Shown here: positions 1 through 10,458 of the stretch, one piece after another
Layout: the number at the start of each line of letters is the position of its first letter
Position numbering within the stretch: the first letter of the stretch is position 1
DNA from: Candidatus Leucobacter sulfamidivorax
GTDB lineage: Bacteria; Actinomycetota; Actinomycetes; Actinomycetales; Microbacteriaceae
Reading direction: 5' to 3'
Assembly: GCA_016771945.1 (NCBI GenBank)
Contig: QZLF01000003.1
Span: 310,001 to 374,000 of the forward strand
DNA length: 64,000 nt
Translations under genes and position numbers: made by a program
The notes under the pieces: generated by a model
What the model was told of the DNA's origin: nothing
Database searches by the model: none
What the model saw: only the letters and a program-made list of their open reading frames with translations

Positions 1-227
1 ACGGTCTCGCCCGAGGCGCTGTCGGGTTCCTGCTCCAGGCGCCCCCACTTCGCGCGCACCTCGGGGATCGTCGCGGTGACCGGCAGCTCGACCGGGTAGG
101 CGCCGCCGCCGAGGTCGCCGCCCGCGAGCTCGTTCAGCCGCTCGCGCTTCTCGAGCCGCACCCGCTTCTGCTCGAAGACCTCTTCTTCGCTGAGGGCTTC
201 GATCTCGGGGGCGCGCTGCTCGCTCAT
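1..227 (-). CDS. lysS: Lysyl-tRNA synthetase, N-terminal part (cut by window edge)
   Basis: This is the first 75 or so residues of a class II lysyl-tRNA synthetase, the cytoplasmic enzyme that charges tRNA-Lys. The reading frame starts at an ATG at 227 and runs off the left edge. The N-terminal helix is highly charged (EEEVFEQKRVRLEKRERLNE), followed by a YPV motif and a start of the OB-fold anticodon-binding domain, as in bacterial LysS. A good Shine-Dalgarno (AAAGGAC) lies just upstream. In Mycobacterium lysS closes the ppa-ftsH-fol block, which fits its place here next to the DUF2520 and folate genes. The catalytic domain is outside the window, so the call rests on the N-terminus and the synteny. 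Confidence 0.8.
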   Translation of the reverse strand, partial: MSEQRAPEIEALSEEEVFEQKRVRLEKRERLNELAGGDLGGGAYPVELPVTATIPEVRAKWGRLEQEPDSASGET

Positions 228-260
228 TCGGGTCCTTTCGGGCACAGGCATGGACACCCC

Positions 261-266
261 AGTCTA
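261..266 (-). promoter_or_regulatory. Possible -10 element for lysS
   Basis: On the minus strand TAGACT fits the actinobacterial TANNNT -10 pattern. A start site about seven bases on would give a leader of roughly 28 bases carrying the lysS Shine-Dalgarno. No convincing -35 element was seen. Confidence 0.35.
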
Positions 267-392
267 TGCGAGACGGCCCGCGCCACGGGCGGGAGCCGGC
301 GGGCGCCGGGCGCCGGCGATCCGCCCCGATCCCGAACCGTATACGATCTCGTGTGACGACATCGGCCGCCCGAAGAGAAGAGCAGGATCCCC

Positions 393-1583
393 GTGACCGC
401 AGCCAAGCCCCGCCTCACCCCCGGCCTGCTGGTCGTGCTGGGCTTCGTCGCGATGGCCAGCTCGATCTCCACCGATCTCTACCTGCCGTCGCTGCCGGAC
501 ATCTCCCGCAGCCTGGACACCTCGCCGGCGGTCGTGCAGCTCACCCTCACGATGTTCTTCGTCGGCATCGGCACGGGCCAGCTGCTGCTCGGCCCGATCT
601 CCGACACGCGCGGGCGCCGCACGGTGCTGCTCGCCTCGCTGACGGTGTTCTCCCTCGCGGGCTTCGCCATGGCTTTCACGCCGGGCATCGAGCTGCTCAT
701 CGCGCTGCGCCTCGTGCAGGGCTTCGCCGGCGCCGCGGGTCTCGTGCTCTCGCGAGCGATCGCGGCGGACCTCAGCGAGGGGGCGACGGCCGTGCGCGCC
801 CTCAGCCTGATCGCGATCGTGAGCGGTCTCGGGCCCCTGCTCGCCCCGGTGATCGGCGGCTTCACGCACGAGTGGTGGGGCTGGCGCGGATCCCTCGCGA
901 CGCTGGGCGCGGTGGCGGCGATCATGCTGCTGCTCGCCTGGTGGCTGGTGCCCGAGTCCCTGCCGGCCGCGCAGCGCACCGCGGGCGGACTGCGCTCCAC
1001 CTTCAAGCCCTTCGGGCCGCTGCTGCGCGACGGCCGCTTCGTCGCCCTGACGGTGGCGTTCGGCCTGAGCTTCGGCACGGTCATGGCCTACATCTCGGCC
1101 TCGCCCTTCGTCGGCCAGCGGATCCTGGGCATGAGCCCCGTGATCTACGCCCTGAGCTTCTCGGCCGCGGCGTCGTCGATGGTGATCGCGAACCTGCTGA
1201 ACTCGCGCATCGCGCCGAGGATCGGCCCGCGACGCATGCTCGTGGTGGCCATCGTGCTGCTCTGCCTCGGCGCGTTCGGGATGCTCGCCTTCGTGCTCAC
1301 CGGCACGCTCGGCATCGCGAGCTTCATCGCCTGCGCATTCGTCACCTCCGCGGGCACCGGTCTCATGCTGTCGAACGCCAGCGCGCTCGCGCTCGCGCGG
1401 GCGGATCACGCCCGAGGATCGGGATCCGCGCTCATCGGCGCCATCCAGTTCCTGGTGGGAGGCTTCGCCGCCCCGCTCACGGGACTGTGGGGCGAGGGCA
1501 CCGCCCTGCCGATGGCGGTCATCATGGCGGTGAGCGCCTGCCTCGCCGCGGGCTGCGCCTTCCTGGCCCTGCGTCCCGAGTAG
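393..1583 (+). CDS. MFS multidrug transporter, Bcr/CflA family
   Basis: The 396-residue protein has about twelve hydrophobic segments and fits the drug:H+ antiporter group (Bcr/CflA). Family signs are STDLYLPSLPDI in the first helix region, the loop 2-3 motif (GPISDTRGRRTVLL), and an antiporter-type sequence near helix 5 (SGLGPLLAPVIGG). It would export drugs or metabolites across the cytoplasmic membrane. The GTG start at 393 has an AGGAT Shine-Dalgarno seven bases upstream. It is the only plus-strand gene between lysS and the long minus-strand folate operon, and its 3' end overlaps the end of the DUF2520 reading frame tail to tail. The substrate cannot be told from sequence. In Mycobacterium this position holds panC and panD. 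Confidence 0.88.
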   Translation: MTAAKPRLTPGLLVVLGFVAMASSISTDLYLPSLPDISRSLDTSPAVVQLTLTMFFVGIGTGQLLLGPISDTRGRRTVLLASLTVFSLAGFAMAFTPGIELLIALRLVQGFAGAAGLVLSRAIAADLSEGATAVRALSLIAIVSGLGPLLAPVIGGFTHEWWGWRGSLATLGAVAAIMLLLAWWLVPESLPAAQRTAGGLRSTFKPFGPLLRDGRFVALTVAFGLSFGTVMAYISASPFVGQRILGMSPVIYALSFSAAASSMVIANLLNSRIAPRIGPRRMLVVAIVLLCLGAFGMLAFVLTGTLGIASFIACAFVTSAGTGLMLSNASALALARADHARGSGSALIGAIQFLVGGFAAPLTGLWGEGTALPMAVIMAVSACLAAGCAFLALRPE

Positions 1584-2328
1584 GGGCGGATCCGCCTACG
1601 CGACTCCGATCATGCGACCCCGGGTCGGCCGCATCGGCGAGGCCCGCGGCCGCGGCCAGCTCCTCCTCGACGGCGGCGCGCACGAGCCCGCCGACGACGT
1701 GATCCGGCCGCGCGATGCCGAGCTCGCGCAGGGCGGCGGTCGCCTGGCCGACCACGGCGCGGGAGAACTCCGTGGCGGCGGCGAGCGCCTCCGCATAGGC
1801 GGGACGGTCCTCCTCGGCGACCACCACCGGCTCGGCGCCCATCTCGACTGCGAGCGCCTGGCCGATCGGCAGCACGGGCGTCGGGGCCGTGACGGCGACC
1901 GTGGCGCCCGCGAGGCGCGCGAGGTCGAGGCTCGTGCCCGTGAAGACCAGGGCGGGGTGCAGCGCGAGCGGGATGACGCCCGCGGCGAGCGCGGGGGCGA
2001 AGACGCCGTGGCCGTGCTCGGGAGCGGTGTGCGCGACGAGCTGTCCGGCCTGCCAGGCGCCCGTCTCGGTGAGGCCCCGCACGAGCTGGGGCAGTTCGGA
2101 GCCCGGGATCGCGAAGAGCACGAGCTCGCTCCGGCGCACGATCTCGGGCACCTCGAGCAGCGGGACGCCCGGCAGCAGCGCCTCGGCCCGCTCGCGGCTC
2201 TCCTCGCTGATCGCGCTGATCCCGGTCACCGCGTGGCCGGCCCCGGCGAGCGCGAGGGCGAGCACCGGACCCACCCGGCCCGCGCCCACGACCCCGACGC
2301 CGAGCCTGCCCGCGCGCGCGCCGGTCAC
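1522..2328 (-). CDS. Rossmann-like / DUF2520 NAD(P)-binding protein
   Basis: The N-terminus carries a nucleotide-binding motif (GVVGAGRVGPVLA) followed by a second region typical of the DUF2520 family (LALHPALVFTGTSLDLARL). These proteins resemble 6-phosphogluconate or ketopantoate-type reductases, but no reaction is firmly established. The GTG start at 2328 overlaps the stop of the upstream PH-domain gene by GTGA. The last ~30 residues are very basic and antisense to the 3' end of the MFS gene. They have no family look, so the true end may be nearer 1600, where a one-base shift would meet a stop at 1610. In related genomes panC follows this gene; here it does not. Confidence 0.8.
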   Translation of the reverse strand: MTGARAGRLGVGVVGAGRVGPVLALALAGAGHAVTGISAISEESRERAEALLPGVPLLEVPEIVRRSELVLFAIPGSELPQLVRGLTETGAWQAGQLVAHTAPEHGHGVFAPALAAGVIPLALHPALVFTGTSLDLARLAGATVAVTAPTPVLPIGQALAVEMGAEPVVVAEEDRPAYAEALAAATEFSRAVVGQATAALRELGIARPDHVVGGLVRAAVEEELAAAAGLADAADPGSHDRSRVGGSAPTRDAGPGRRSPRRGRRSPP

Positions 2329-4111
2329 GGCGCCTCCTCGTTTCCGCCGAGCCGCTCGCCAGGTCCACCGGTCCGCCCGGCCGGTTCGCCGCCGATGCCC
2401 GCGGTCCCCTCGGTCACGGGGACGACGGCCGCCTCAGCACCCGCGCTCACGCGCGCCGAGCGGGCCCAGGACTCCTCGGCCTGCACCCGCACCGCCGTGG
2501 CCGCGAGCAGGTCGAAGATCTCCCTCGCGCGCGCCAATGCGATCCCCCGCATCTCCATGCGGACCGGGCCCAGTACCGTGTGGGCCTGCACCGAGGCCAG
2601 ACCGAGCATACGATGCAGGAGCGGACGGCGCAGCTGCACCGATTGCGCGCGAACCATCGGCATGACCCCGAGCGATCGGGTCAGGGCCCCCGCGCACCTG
2701 CAGAGCGGTGCTTAAGCCCCGTCGGCTTCCGCCTCGCCGGTCACGCGGATGCCCGCGCGCCGGCGCCCGAACCACAGCACCCAGCCCGCACCCGGACCCG
2801 CGCCGAGGAAGCCCTCGCCCCGGCCGACGAGCGCCTCGCGCAGCTCGGCCGCCTGCTCGGAGGGTCCGCGTGCAGAGCCCGGGCAGCACCGCCGCGAAGA
2901 CCCGGAGCCCGTCGCCGAGGCGGCCGACGGGCAGCACCGTGTTCTGCAGCCGGTTCTGGCCGCCCTGCGAGACGGCGTGGCCCGCGGTCGTGATGCGCAT
3001 CTTCCACCAGCCGAAGGGTCTCCAGCCGAGGGGCTGCCGCGCCTCGAGCGCGTGGATGCGGCCGAAGGGGATCGTCTCGGTGACGGTGGCTGTGAGCCCG
3101 GCCCCGACGCGCACCCCGTCGGGTCCCCGCGAGAGGACGAAGCGGAAGCCGCGGTTGAACTGGCCGTAGGCGATGCCGATCAGCGCGAGGCCGACCGGGA
3201 TGATCAGCAGCAGGGCGAACGGGCTCCAGACGCTGCCGACCACGATGGCGCCGACGAGGATGACGGCCGGCACGAGCAGATCCCAGCCGAGCAGGATGCT
3301 GCCGATGAGGCGGCGGATCGGCACGGCCACGAGCGTGTCGGCCTCGAGCGCCTCCGTCGCGATGTCGGCGTCGAGGAAGTCGCGGGCGCGCTGCTCGATG
3401 CCGGGCGTCAAGCCGGCCGCCAGGGCGGGCGCGGCGGTCGGAGCGCCGGGCTGCTCGCGCGCCGCCTCGGCATCGCGGAGGATCCGCTCGCGCACCTCCT
3501 TCGCGGTGCGATGCCCGAGGTAGCGCAGCGCGACGCGCCCGCCCTGGCCGGCGGTCTGGACGTTCACCTGGGTGAGCCCCACGGCCCGGGCGAGCAGCGG
3601 GCGCTGCAGGTTGACGCTCTGCACGCGGTCGAGCGGGGCCCGGCGGTGCTGCCGGAAGAGCACGCCGCTGCGCTCCTCGACCGCTTCGGACGTGATGCGG
3701 TAGGTGTTGAAGCGCCAGCTGAGCCAGCCGAGCAGCACGATGAGCAGCACGGCGCCGAGCAGGATCGCGAGGGCGACGACGATGAGCCGCCGCTCGACGA
3801 GATAGTCGATGAGGTCGCTCTCGCTCGGGCCGAGGTAGGAGGTGAGCTCGTCGGCGACGAAGAGGTCGATGAGGCGGTCGCGCAGGCTCGCGAAGAGGAT
3901 GCCCGCGACCACGAGCAGCACGAAGCCGCCGCGCAGCAGCGGCGAGAGCGGGTGCAGGCGCTGCCAGTCGTCGTCGTGGGGCCTCGCCGGGCGGCGGCTC
4001 GTCGAGCCGCGTCTCACCGGGCAGCGGCTCGCCGGGCGCCGGCTGATCCGGCGGCGCGCTCGATGCCGCGGGATCGCCGAGCCGCTCGGGCTCGTTCGGC
4101 GGCAGTGTCAC
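2325..4111 (-). pseudogene. YdbT-like bacterial PH (bPH2/DUF304) membrane protein, frameshifted
   Basis: Read across frames this encodes a protein of about 590 residues with membrane helices and PH-like (bPH2) repeats, like Bacillus YdbT. The natural start is a GTG at 4111 that overlaps the ydbS-like stop (GTGA). The proline-rich N-terminus (VTLPPNEPERLGDP) reads to about 3985; the conserved part (WQRLHPLSPLLRGGF) is then in another frame, with a GGGG run at 3978-3981 between them. A second shift near 2870 separates GLRVFAAVLPGL from ARGPSEQAAELREALVG. An in-frame TAA lies at 2712-2714, possibly between two compensating indels, one in a run of Cs near 2690. The last part (MPMVRAQSVQLRRPLL) reads through to 2325. 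Either the gene is decaying or the sequence has indel errors. An alternative GTG at 4017 would avoid the first shift only. Confidence 0.75.
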
Positions 4112-4629
4112 AGCCCGGACCGCCGCACCTCGGCCAGCTCGACCAGCCGATCGCGCAGGGCCTCGGCCTGCTCCAGCGGCAGGCCCGGCAGCTGCACCCC
4201 GGTCGCCATGCTGGCGGTGACGAACTTCAGCGTGGCGAGGCCCAGCGCGCGCAGCAGCGGCCCGCGCGTGATGTCGACGAGCTGCAGCCGCCCGTAGGGC
4301 ACCGCCACGTAGCGCTCGAACATGATCCCCCGGCGGAAGAGCAGATCGTCCTCCCGCAGCACGTAGCCGATCGCCCGCACCCGGCGGAAGGCGAACACCG
4401 CGTTGATCAGCAGCACCAGGGCGACGGCCCAGATGGCGATGAACACGAATATCGGCGGGGCGGGGCGCGCGAAGAGGACGATCACCCCGGGCACCGCGGC
4501 CACGATGACCGCGAAGAGCAGATTGCCGGCGAGGTCGGCCCAGGCGTATTTGGGCGAGACCCGCAGCCACGCCTCCCCCGCGGATGGATCGAACGCCTGC
4601 GGCGGGGCCGGGGTCTGCTGCTCGCTCAT
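4108..4629 (-). CDS. YdbS-like PH-domain membrane protein
   Basis: The 173-residue protein has two close hydrophobic segments (about residues 34-75) and one bPH2/DUF304 domain after them (RAIGYVLREDDLLFRRG ... VPYGRLQLVDITRGPLLRALGL). It is the small partner of the YdbS/YdbT pair. In Bacillus these membrane proteins are linked to resistance against some antimicrobial peptides; the role here is unknown. It sits upstream of, and overlaps by four bases, the broken ydbT-like gene, so it may have lost its partner. The 128-base gap to DUF3180 shows no clear terminator. Confidence 0.8.
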   Translation of the reverse strand: MSEQQTPAPPQAFDPSAGEAWLRVSPKYAWADLAGNLLFAVIVAAVPGVIVLFARPAPPIFVFIAIWAVALVLLINAVFAFRRVRAIGYVLREDDLLFRRGIMFERYVAVPYGRLQLVDITRGPLLRALGLATLKFVTASMATGVQLPGLPLEQAEALRDRLVELAEVRRSGL

Positions 4630-4757
4630 CCCCCCAGCCTAGAGCGAGCCGCTGCGTCCCGCCTCTGCGCCCCTCCCGGATCGAGCGTGCATCCCGGCGA
4701 CGAGCGTGACGGTCGGAGAGGTGCTCCCGGCGTCACGCTCACCACCGCCGTATGCGC

Positions 4758-5291
4758 TCACGCCGCGGGGTCTGGGGCGGCGGTGTCCTCCTCAGCGCCG
4801 GGCTCGGAGTCGTCGGGCGGCACCCGGTACAGCGCCTCGACGATGAGACCGCAGACGGTCAGCACGACGCCGGCGCCGAGCACGAGGAGCATCGGCAGCC
4901 AGGTGCCCGCGGGCGGCGCCACGCTGCGGGTGAGCAGCTGGAGTGCGAGCCCGCCGCCGAAGCCCGCGAAGAGCGCCCCGGCGAAGGCGGCGGCCCGGGC
5001 TCCGGCGAGCAGTCGCACCGCGTGGAACGGGTTGACCGGCTTCCGCGGCCCGCTCGGCTCGCGCCGCCCGGATGCCTCCTCCCGCCCGCGGGTCACCGTG
5101 CGGTGCAGGGCGATGCCGAGGATCAGGAGCACGACGGCGATCACGGTGAGCGTGGCGGTCAGCGACAGCGGCGGCACGAAGGGCGCGAGGCCCCACGACG
5201 AGCGCGCGAACTGCAGCAGCAGGCCCGCGGCGACGCCCACCGCCGCGAAGGCGGCGATCGCGAGCGGCGAGGTGCGCTGCATCCTAGACAT
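4758..5291 (-). CDS. DUF3180 membrane protein
   Basis: The 177-residue protein has four predicted membrane helices: two near the N-terminus, a basic loop with RKPVNPFHAVRLLAGARA, then two more. The KPVNPF-AVRLL stretch is the hallmark of DUF3180, a family found next to folK in Actinobacteria (Rv3605c in M. tuberculosis). Its role is unknown. The ATG at 5291 overlaps the folK stop by eight bases, so it is translated with the folate operon. The C-terminus is acidic and cytoplasmic in appearance. Confidence 0.85.
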   Translation of the reverse strand: MSRMQRTSPLAIAAFAAVGVAAGLLLQFARSSWGLAPFVPPLSLTATLTVIAVVLLILGIALHRTVTRGREEASGRREPSGPRKPVNPFHAVRLLAGARAAAFAGALFAGFGGGLALQLLTRSVAPPAGTWLPMLLVLGAGVVLTVCGLIVEALYRVPPDDSEPGAEEDTAAPDPAA

Positions 5292-5883
5292 GATCCGCAC
5301 CGGCGGGGTCGGCGGTCTCGGGGACGGCGGCGGGGGTGGCGGCGGGCTCGGCCGCGCCGAGCTCGGCGCCGCCGGAAGCGGCCGCCTCGAACGGGCGCGT
5401 GCTGTCCCCCAGCCGCGCGAGGAGGTCGGCGACTCTGCCGTGCCCCATGAGCACCGCGTCGGGGTCGAGGTCGAGCCAGGGGGCGAGCACGAAGTCGCGC
5501 TCGTGGGCGCGCGGGTGCGGCACGGTGAGGCGCTCGTCCTGAATGACGCGCCCGCCGTAGAGGATGAGATCGATGTCGAGCGTGCGATCGCCCCAGCGCG
5601 CGACGCGCACCCGGCCGTGCCGCGCCTCGGCGGCCTGCAGCGCGTCGAGCAGCTCGTGCGGACCGAGCGTGGTCTCCGCGATCGCCACGCCGTTGAGGTA
5701 GCGCGGGGCGTCGGGATCGGGCCCGGCCTCGGTGAGCGCAATCGTCTCGCGCAGGGGCGAGGCGCGGAGGCCCGTGATGCCCGCGGTCTCCGCGAGCTCG
5801 CGCTGCGCGGCGGCGATCGTCTCGCCGCGGTCGCCGAGGTTCGCCCCGAAGGCCAGCAGCACGGGCACCACCTGCGCGATCAC
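5284..5883 (-). CDS. folK: 2-amino-4-hydroxy-6-hydroxymethyldihydropteridine pyrophosphokinase
   Basis: FolK transfers pyrophosphate from ATP to 6-hydroxymethyl-7,8-dihydropterin, the step before dihydropteroate synthase. The sequence shows the N-terminal GANLGDR motif, the RYLNGVA strand, and the signature RWGDRTLDIDLILYG with the metal-binding DxD (DID), followed by VPHPRAHERDFVLAPW. The GTG at 5883 overlaps the folP-folB stop by GTGA. At 199 residues it is longer than the usual ~160-170; the extra part is an Ala/Glu/Pro-rich C-terminal tail of about 35 residues that is probably disordered. Confidence 0.95.
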   Translation of the reverse strand: MIAQVVPVLLAFGANLGDRGETIAAAQRELAETAGITGLRASPLRETIALTEAGPDPDAPRYLNGVAIAETTLGPHELLDALQAAEARHGRVRVARWGDRTLDIDLILYGGRVIQDERLTVPHPRAHERDFVLAPWLDLDPDAVLMGHGRVADLLARLGDSTRPFEAAASGGAELGAAEPAATPAAVPETADPAGADHV

Positions 5884-7112
5884 GGCGTCGCCCCTCCGGC
5901 CCGGCGCAGCACCGTCACCGAGACGTCGGCGAAGCTCGCCTCGATCGGGGCGTCCGGCTTGTGCACGGTGACGCGGGCCTCGGCGACGCCGGGGAAGCCG
6001 AGCGCGACGCCCGCGACGCGCTCGGCCACCGTCTCGATGAGGTCGACGGGATCGCGCCGCACCGCGGCGACGACCCGCTCGGCGAGCTCGCCGTAGTGCA
6101 CGGTCCGCTCGAGGGCGTCGCCGGCCGCGGCCGGGCGCAGATCGAGGGCGACCTCCACGTCGACGAGGAAGCGCTGGCCGCGCTCGCGCTCGAAGTCGTG
6201 CACCCCGTGGTGGGCGAACACCTCGAGCCCGGTGAGGGAGATCCGATCGGAGCGACCGTCGCCCTGCGCCCCGTCGCCGGAGGACGGGTCGGAGTCCTCT
6301 CCGCCCAGCGTGGCTCCACCGCGTCGCCACGCCGCGGCCACGGCGAGCGCCTGCACCGTCGGCGCGACCTCGTGCACCCGCACCCCCCAGGCGCCGGAGC
6401 CCGCGGCCAGGGCGCTCACCGCAGCCGTCGCGATGTCGCGATCCGCCATCGTCGCCTCGGGCCGCAGCGTCTCGGCGAGCATGCGCTTGCGCGAGACCCC
6501 GACCAGCACGGGGAAGCCGAGCCCGGTCAGCACGGGGAGGCCCGCGAGCAGCCGCCAGCCCTGCTCGGCGGTCTTGTCGAAGCCGAGCCCGGGGTCGAGC
6601 ACGAGCCGATCGGGTGCGATGCCCGCCGCGAGGGCGGCGTCGGCGAGGCGGGCGAGATCGTCCCGCACCTCGGCGACCACGTCGTCGTAGCGGGATCGCA
6701 CGTGTCCCGGATCGGGGATCCCCCGCCAGTGCATCGCCACGTAGCGCGCCCCGGCCTCGGCCACGACGCGCCGCATCGTGGGGTCGTGCTCGCCGCCCGA
6801 GACGTCGTTGACGATGCGCGCGCCCGCCTCCACGGCGGCGGCGGCGGTCGAGGCCCGCAGCGTGTCGACCGACACCTCGACACCCGTGGACGTGAGCGCC
6901 TCGATCACGGGGATCACGCGGCGCAGCTCCTCCTCGGGCGCGATCGGGGCCGCGCCCGGCCGGGTCGACTCGCCGCCGACGTCGACGATGTGCGCCCCCT
7001 GGGCGACGAGCTCGAGTCCGCGGGCGATCGCGGCGTCCGTGTCGAGGTACCGCCCCCCGTCGCTGAAGGAGTCGGGCGTGACGTTCAGCACCCCCATCAC
7101 GCGCACGGTCAC
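5880..7112 (-). CDS. folP-folB: Dihydropteroate synthase fused to dihydroneopterin aldolase
   Basis: One open frame of 410 residues carries both enzymes. Residues ~1-275 are FolP: VMGVLNVTPDSFSDGG, the pterin and pABA-site motifs GGESTRPGA, DTLRA, NDVSGG, LDPGLGF and GVSRKRML. Residues ~300-410 are FolB: LTGLEVFAHHGVHDFER, FLVDVEVALDL and TVHYGEL, followed by ETVAERVAG and VTVHKPDAPI. They are joined by a Gly/Asp/Ser-rich linker of about 25 residues with no stop and no ATG, GTG or TTG codon in frame. FolB cleaves dihydroneopterin; FolP condenses its pterin product (after FolK) with p-aminobenzoate. The GTG at 7112 overlaps the folE stop (GTGA). In most actinobacteria folP and folB are separate neighbours, so this looks like a fusion by loss of the stop. 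Confidence 0.9.
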   Translation of the reverse strand: MTVRVMGVLNVTPDSFSDGGRYLDTDAAIARGLELVAQGAHIVDVGGESTRPGAAPIAPEEELRRVIPVIEALTSTGVEVSVDTLRASTAAAAVEAGARIVNDVSGGEHDPTMRRVVAEAGARYVAMHWRGIPDPGHVRSRYDDVVAEVRDDLARLADAALAAGIAPDRLVLDPGLGFDKTAEQGWRLLAGLPVLTGLGFPVLVGVSRKRMLAETLRPEATMADRDIATAAVSALAAGSGAWGVRVHEVAPTVQALAVAAAWRRGGATLGGEDSDPSSGDGAQGDGRSDRISLTGLEVFAHHGVHDFERERGQRFLVDVEVALDLRPAAAGDALERTVHYGELAERVVAAVRRDPVDLIETVAERVAGVALGFPGVAEARVTVHKPDAPIEASFADVSVTVLRRAGGATP

Positions 7113-7692
7113 GCCGGCCGCCGATCCGAACCGCCGATGAGCGCCATCACCTCGGCGCGCTCCCCCGGCCGCGAGAGCGCCCCGCGCGAGGCCACCGTGA
7201 CGACGAGCGCCTCGCTCTGACGCGAGCCGCGGTCGGCCACGCAGCCGTGCGAGGCCTCGAGCACCACGAGCACGCCCTCGGGCTCGAGGCCCGCCTGCAG
7301 CGCCTCGGCGATCTGCTCGCCCAGCCGCTCCTGCACCTGCGGGCGCGCCGCGAGGGTGTTCACGACCTTCGGGATGGCGCCGAGCCCCACCACCCGCGCG
7401 CCGGGCCGGTAGGCCACGTGGGCGCGACCGCGGAAGGGCAGCAGGTGGTGCTCGCACACCGAGCGCAGGGCGATGTCGCGCACCAGCACGAGCTCGCCCG
7501 TCTCGTCCCCCACCGGCACGGCATCGGCGAGATGGGCGAGCGGATCGGCGCCGACCCCCGCGAAGAACTCCGCGTAGGCCTCGGCGACCCGTTCGGGGGT
7601 GCCGGCGAGCTCCTCCTTGTCGGGGTCCTCGCCGATCGCGCCGAGCAGTTCGCGCACCGCCGCGGCGACGCGCTCCCGGTCGACGCCGCCGC

Positions 7693-7696
<4 letters not shown>
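7109..7696 (-). CDS. folE: GTP cyclohydrolase I
   Basis: FolE opens GTP to give 7,8-dihydroneopterin triphosphate, the first step of folate synthesis. The 195-residue protein has the family pattern: [21 protein letters not shown], the zinc-binding Cys-His segment [10 protein letters not shown], and the later Cys in SHGCVADRG, a variant of the usual MC-xxRG region. The GTG at 7696 overlaps the ftsH stop by GTGA, placing folE between ftsH and folP-folB in the same transcript. Confidence 0.95.
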
Positions 7697-9735
<2,039 letters not shown>

Positions 9736-9847
9736 GTCGGGGCCTTTCCCTCACGACGATGAACATCCATCAGCGTAGCCGTCGCCTCCGGCAAAGCCGC
9801 TGTGCGTCCGCTCAGGGCGCACTGCACGGCGGTCGGGGCCGCGGGGG

Positions 9848-10408
9848 CTACTCCCCCGCGTAGACGTGCGTCGCAAGCACCGCGACGTCGCGCAGGTTGC
9901 GGTAGCGCTCCGCGTAGTCGAGGCCGTAGCCCACGACGAAGTCGACGGGGATGTCGAAGCCGACGTACGCCACGTCGACCTCGACCTTCGCGGCCTCGGG
10001 CTTGCGCAGCATCGTGCAGATGCGCACCGACCTCGCCCCGCGCGACTCGAGGTTCTCCTTCAGCCAGGCGAGCGTCAGGCCGGAGTCGATGATGTCCTCC
10101 ACGATGAGGACGTCCCGCCCGGCGATCTCGGTGTCGAGGTCCTTGAGGATCCGCACCACGCCGCTCGACTTCGTGCTCGCGCCGTACGAGGAGACCGCCA
10201 TCCAGTCCATCTCCGCGTGGAAGCGCAGCTCGCGCGCGAGATCGGCCATCACCATCACCGCGCCCCGCAGCACGCCGACGAGCAGGGGCGGCTCGCCGCT
10301 GTCGTAGTCCGCCTCGATCTCGCGCGCCATCTCGGCGAGCCGGACCCGCAGTTCGGCCTCCGTCACGAGCACTTTCGCCAGGTCGTCGCCCAGATCCTTC
10401 GCGTCCAT
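9848..10408 (-). CDS. hpt: Hypoxanthine phosphoribosyltransferase
   Basis: Hpt joins hypoxanthine or guanine to PRPP in purine salvage. The 186-residue protein has the PRPP-binding motif VLIVEDIIDSGLTL, the N-terminal LLVGVLRGAVMVMADLAREL loop, the flexible-loop SSYGASTKSSG, and the C-terminal base-recognition segment VGFDIPVDFVVGYGLDYAERYRNL. It lies 50 bases downstream of tilS and about 110 bases upstream of ftsH, the common actinobacterial order tilS-hpt-ftsH. The ATG at 10408 is the family start (MDAKDLGDDLAKVLVTEAEL). Confidence 0.95.
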   Translation of the reverse strand: MDAKDLGDDLAKVLVTEAELRVRLAEMAREIEADYDSGEPPLLVGVLRGAVMVMADLARELRFHAEMDWMAVSSYGASTKSSGVVRILKDLDTEIAGRDVLIVEDIIDSGLTLAWLKENLESRGARSVRICTMLRKPEAAKVEVDVAYVGFDIPVDFVVGYGLDYAERYRNLRDVAVLATHVYAGE

Positions 10409-10458
10409 GCGACCACTGTAGTGCTTCGCGGGCGGGGTGCGAGGCCGGGGCCGGGGAC

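Noticed and set aside
5040..5120. Possible folate or other riboswitch within the fol operon
   Set aside because: The fol genes overlap by a few bases with no untranslated leaders, leaving no room for one.
4758..5741. Longer DUF3180 protein of 327 residues
   Set aside because: The upstream part is an off-frame reading of folK. The family start is the ATG at 5291.
2749..6096. A very long open frame of over 1100 codons on the plus strand
   Set aside because: It is antisense to the folate/PH-domain operon and is rich in Arg, His, Asp and Glu with no domain. It is a by-product of high G+C third positions on the other strand.
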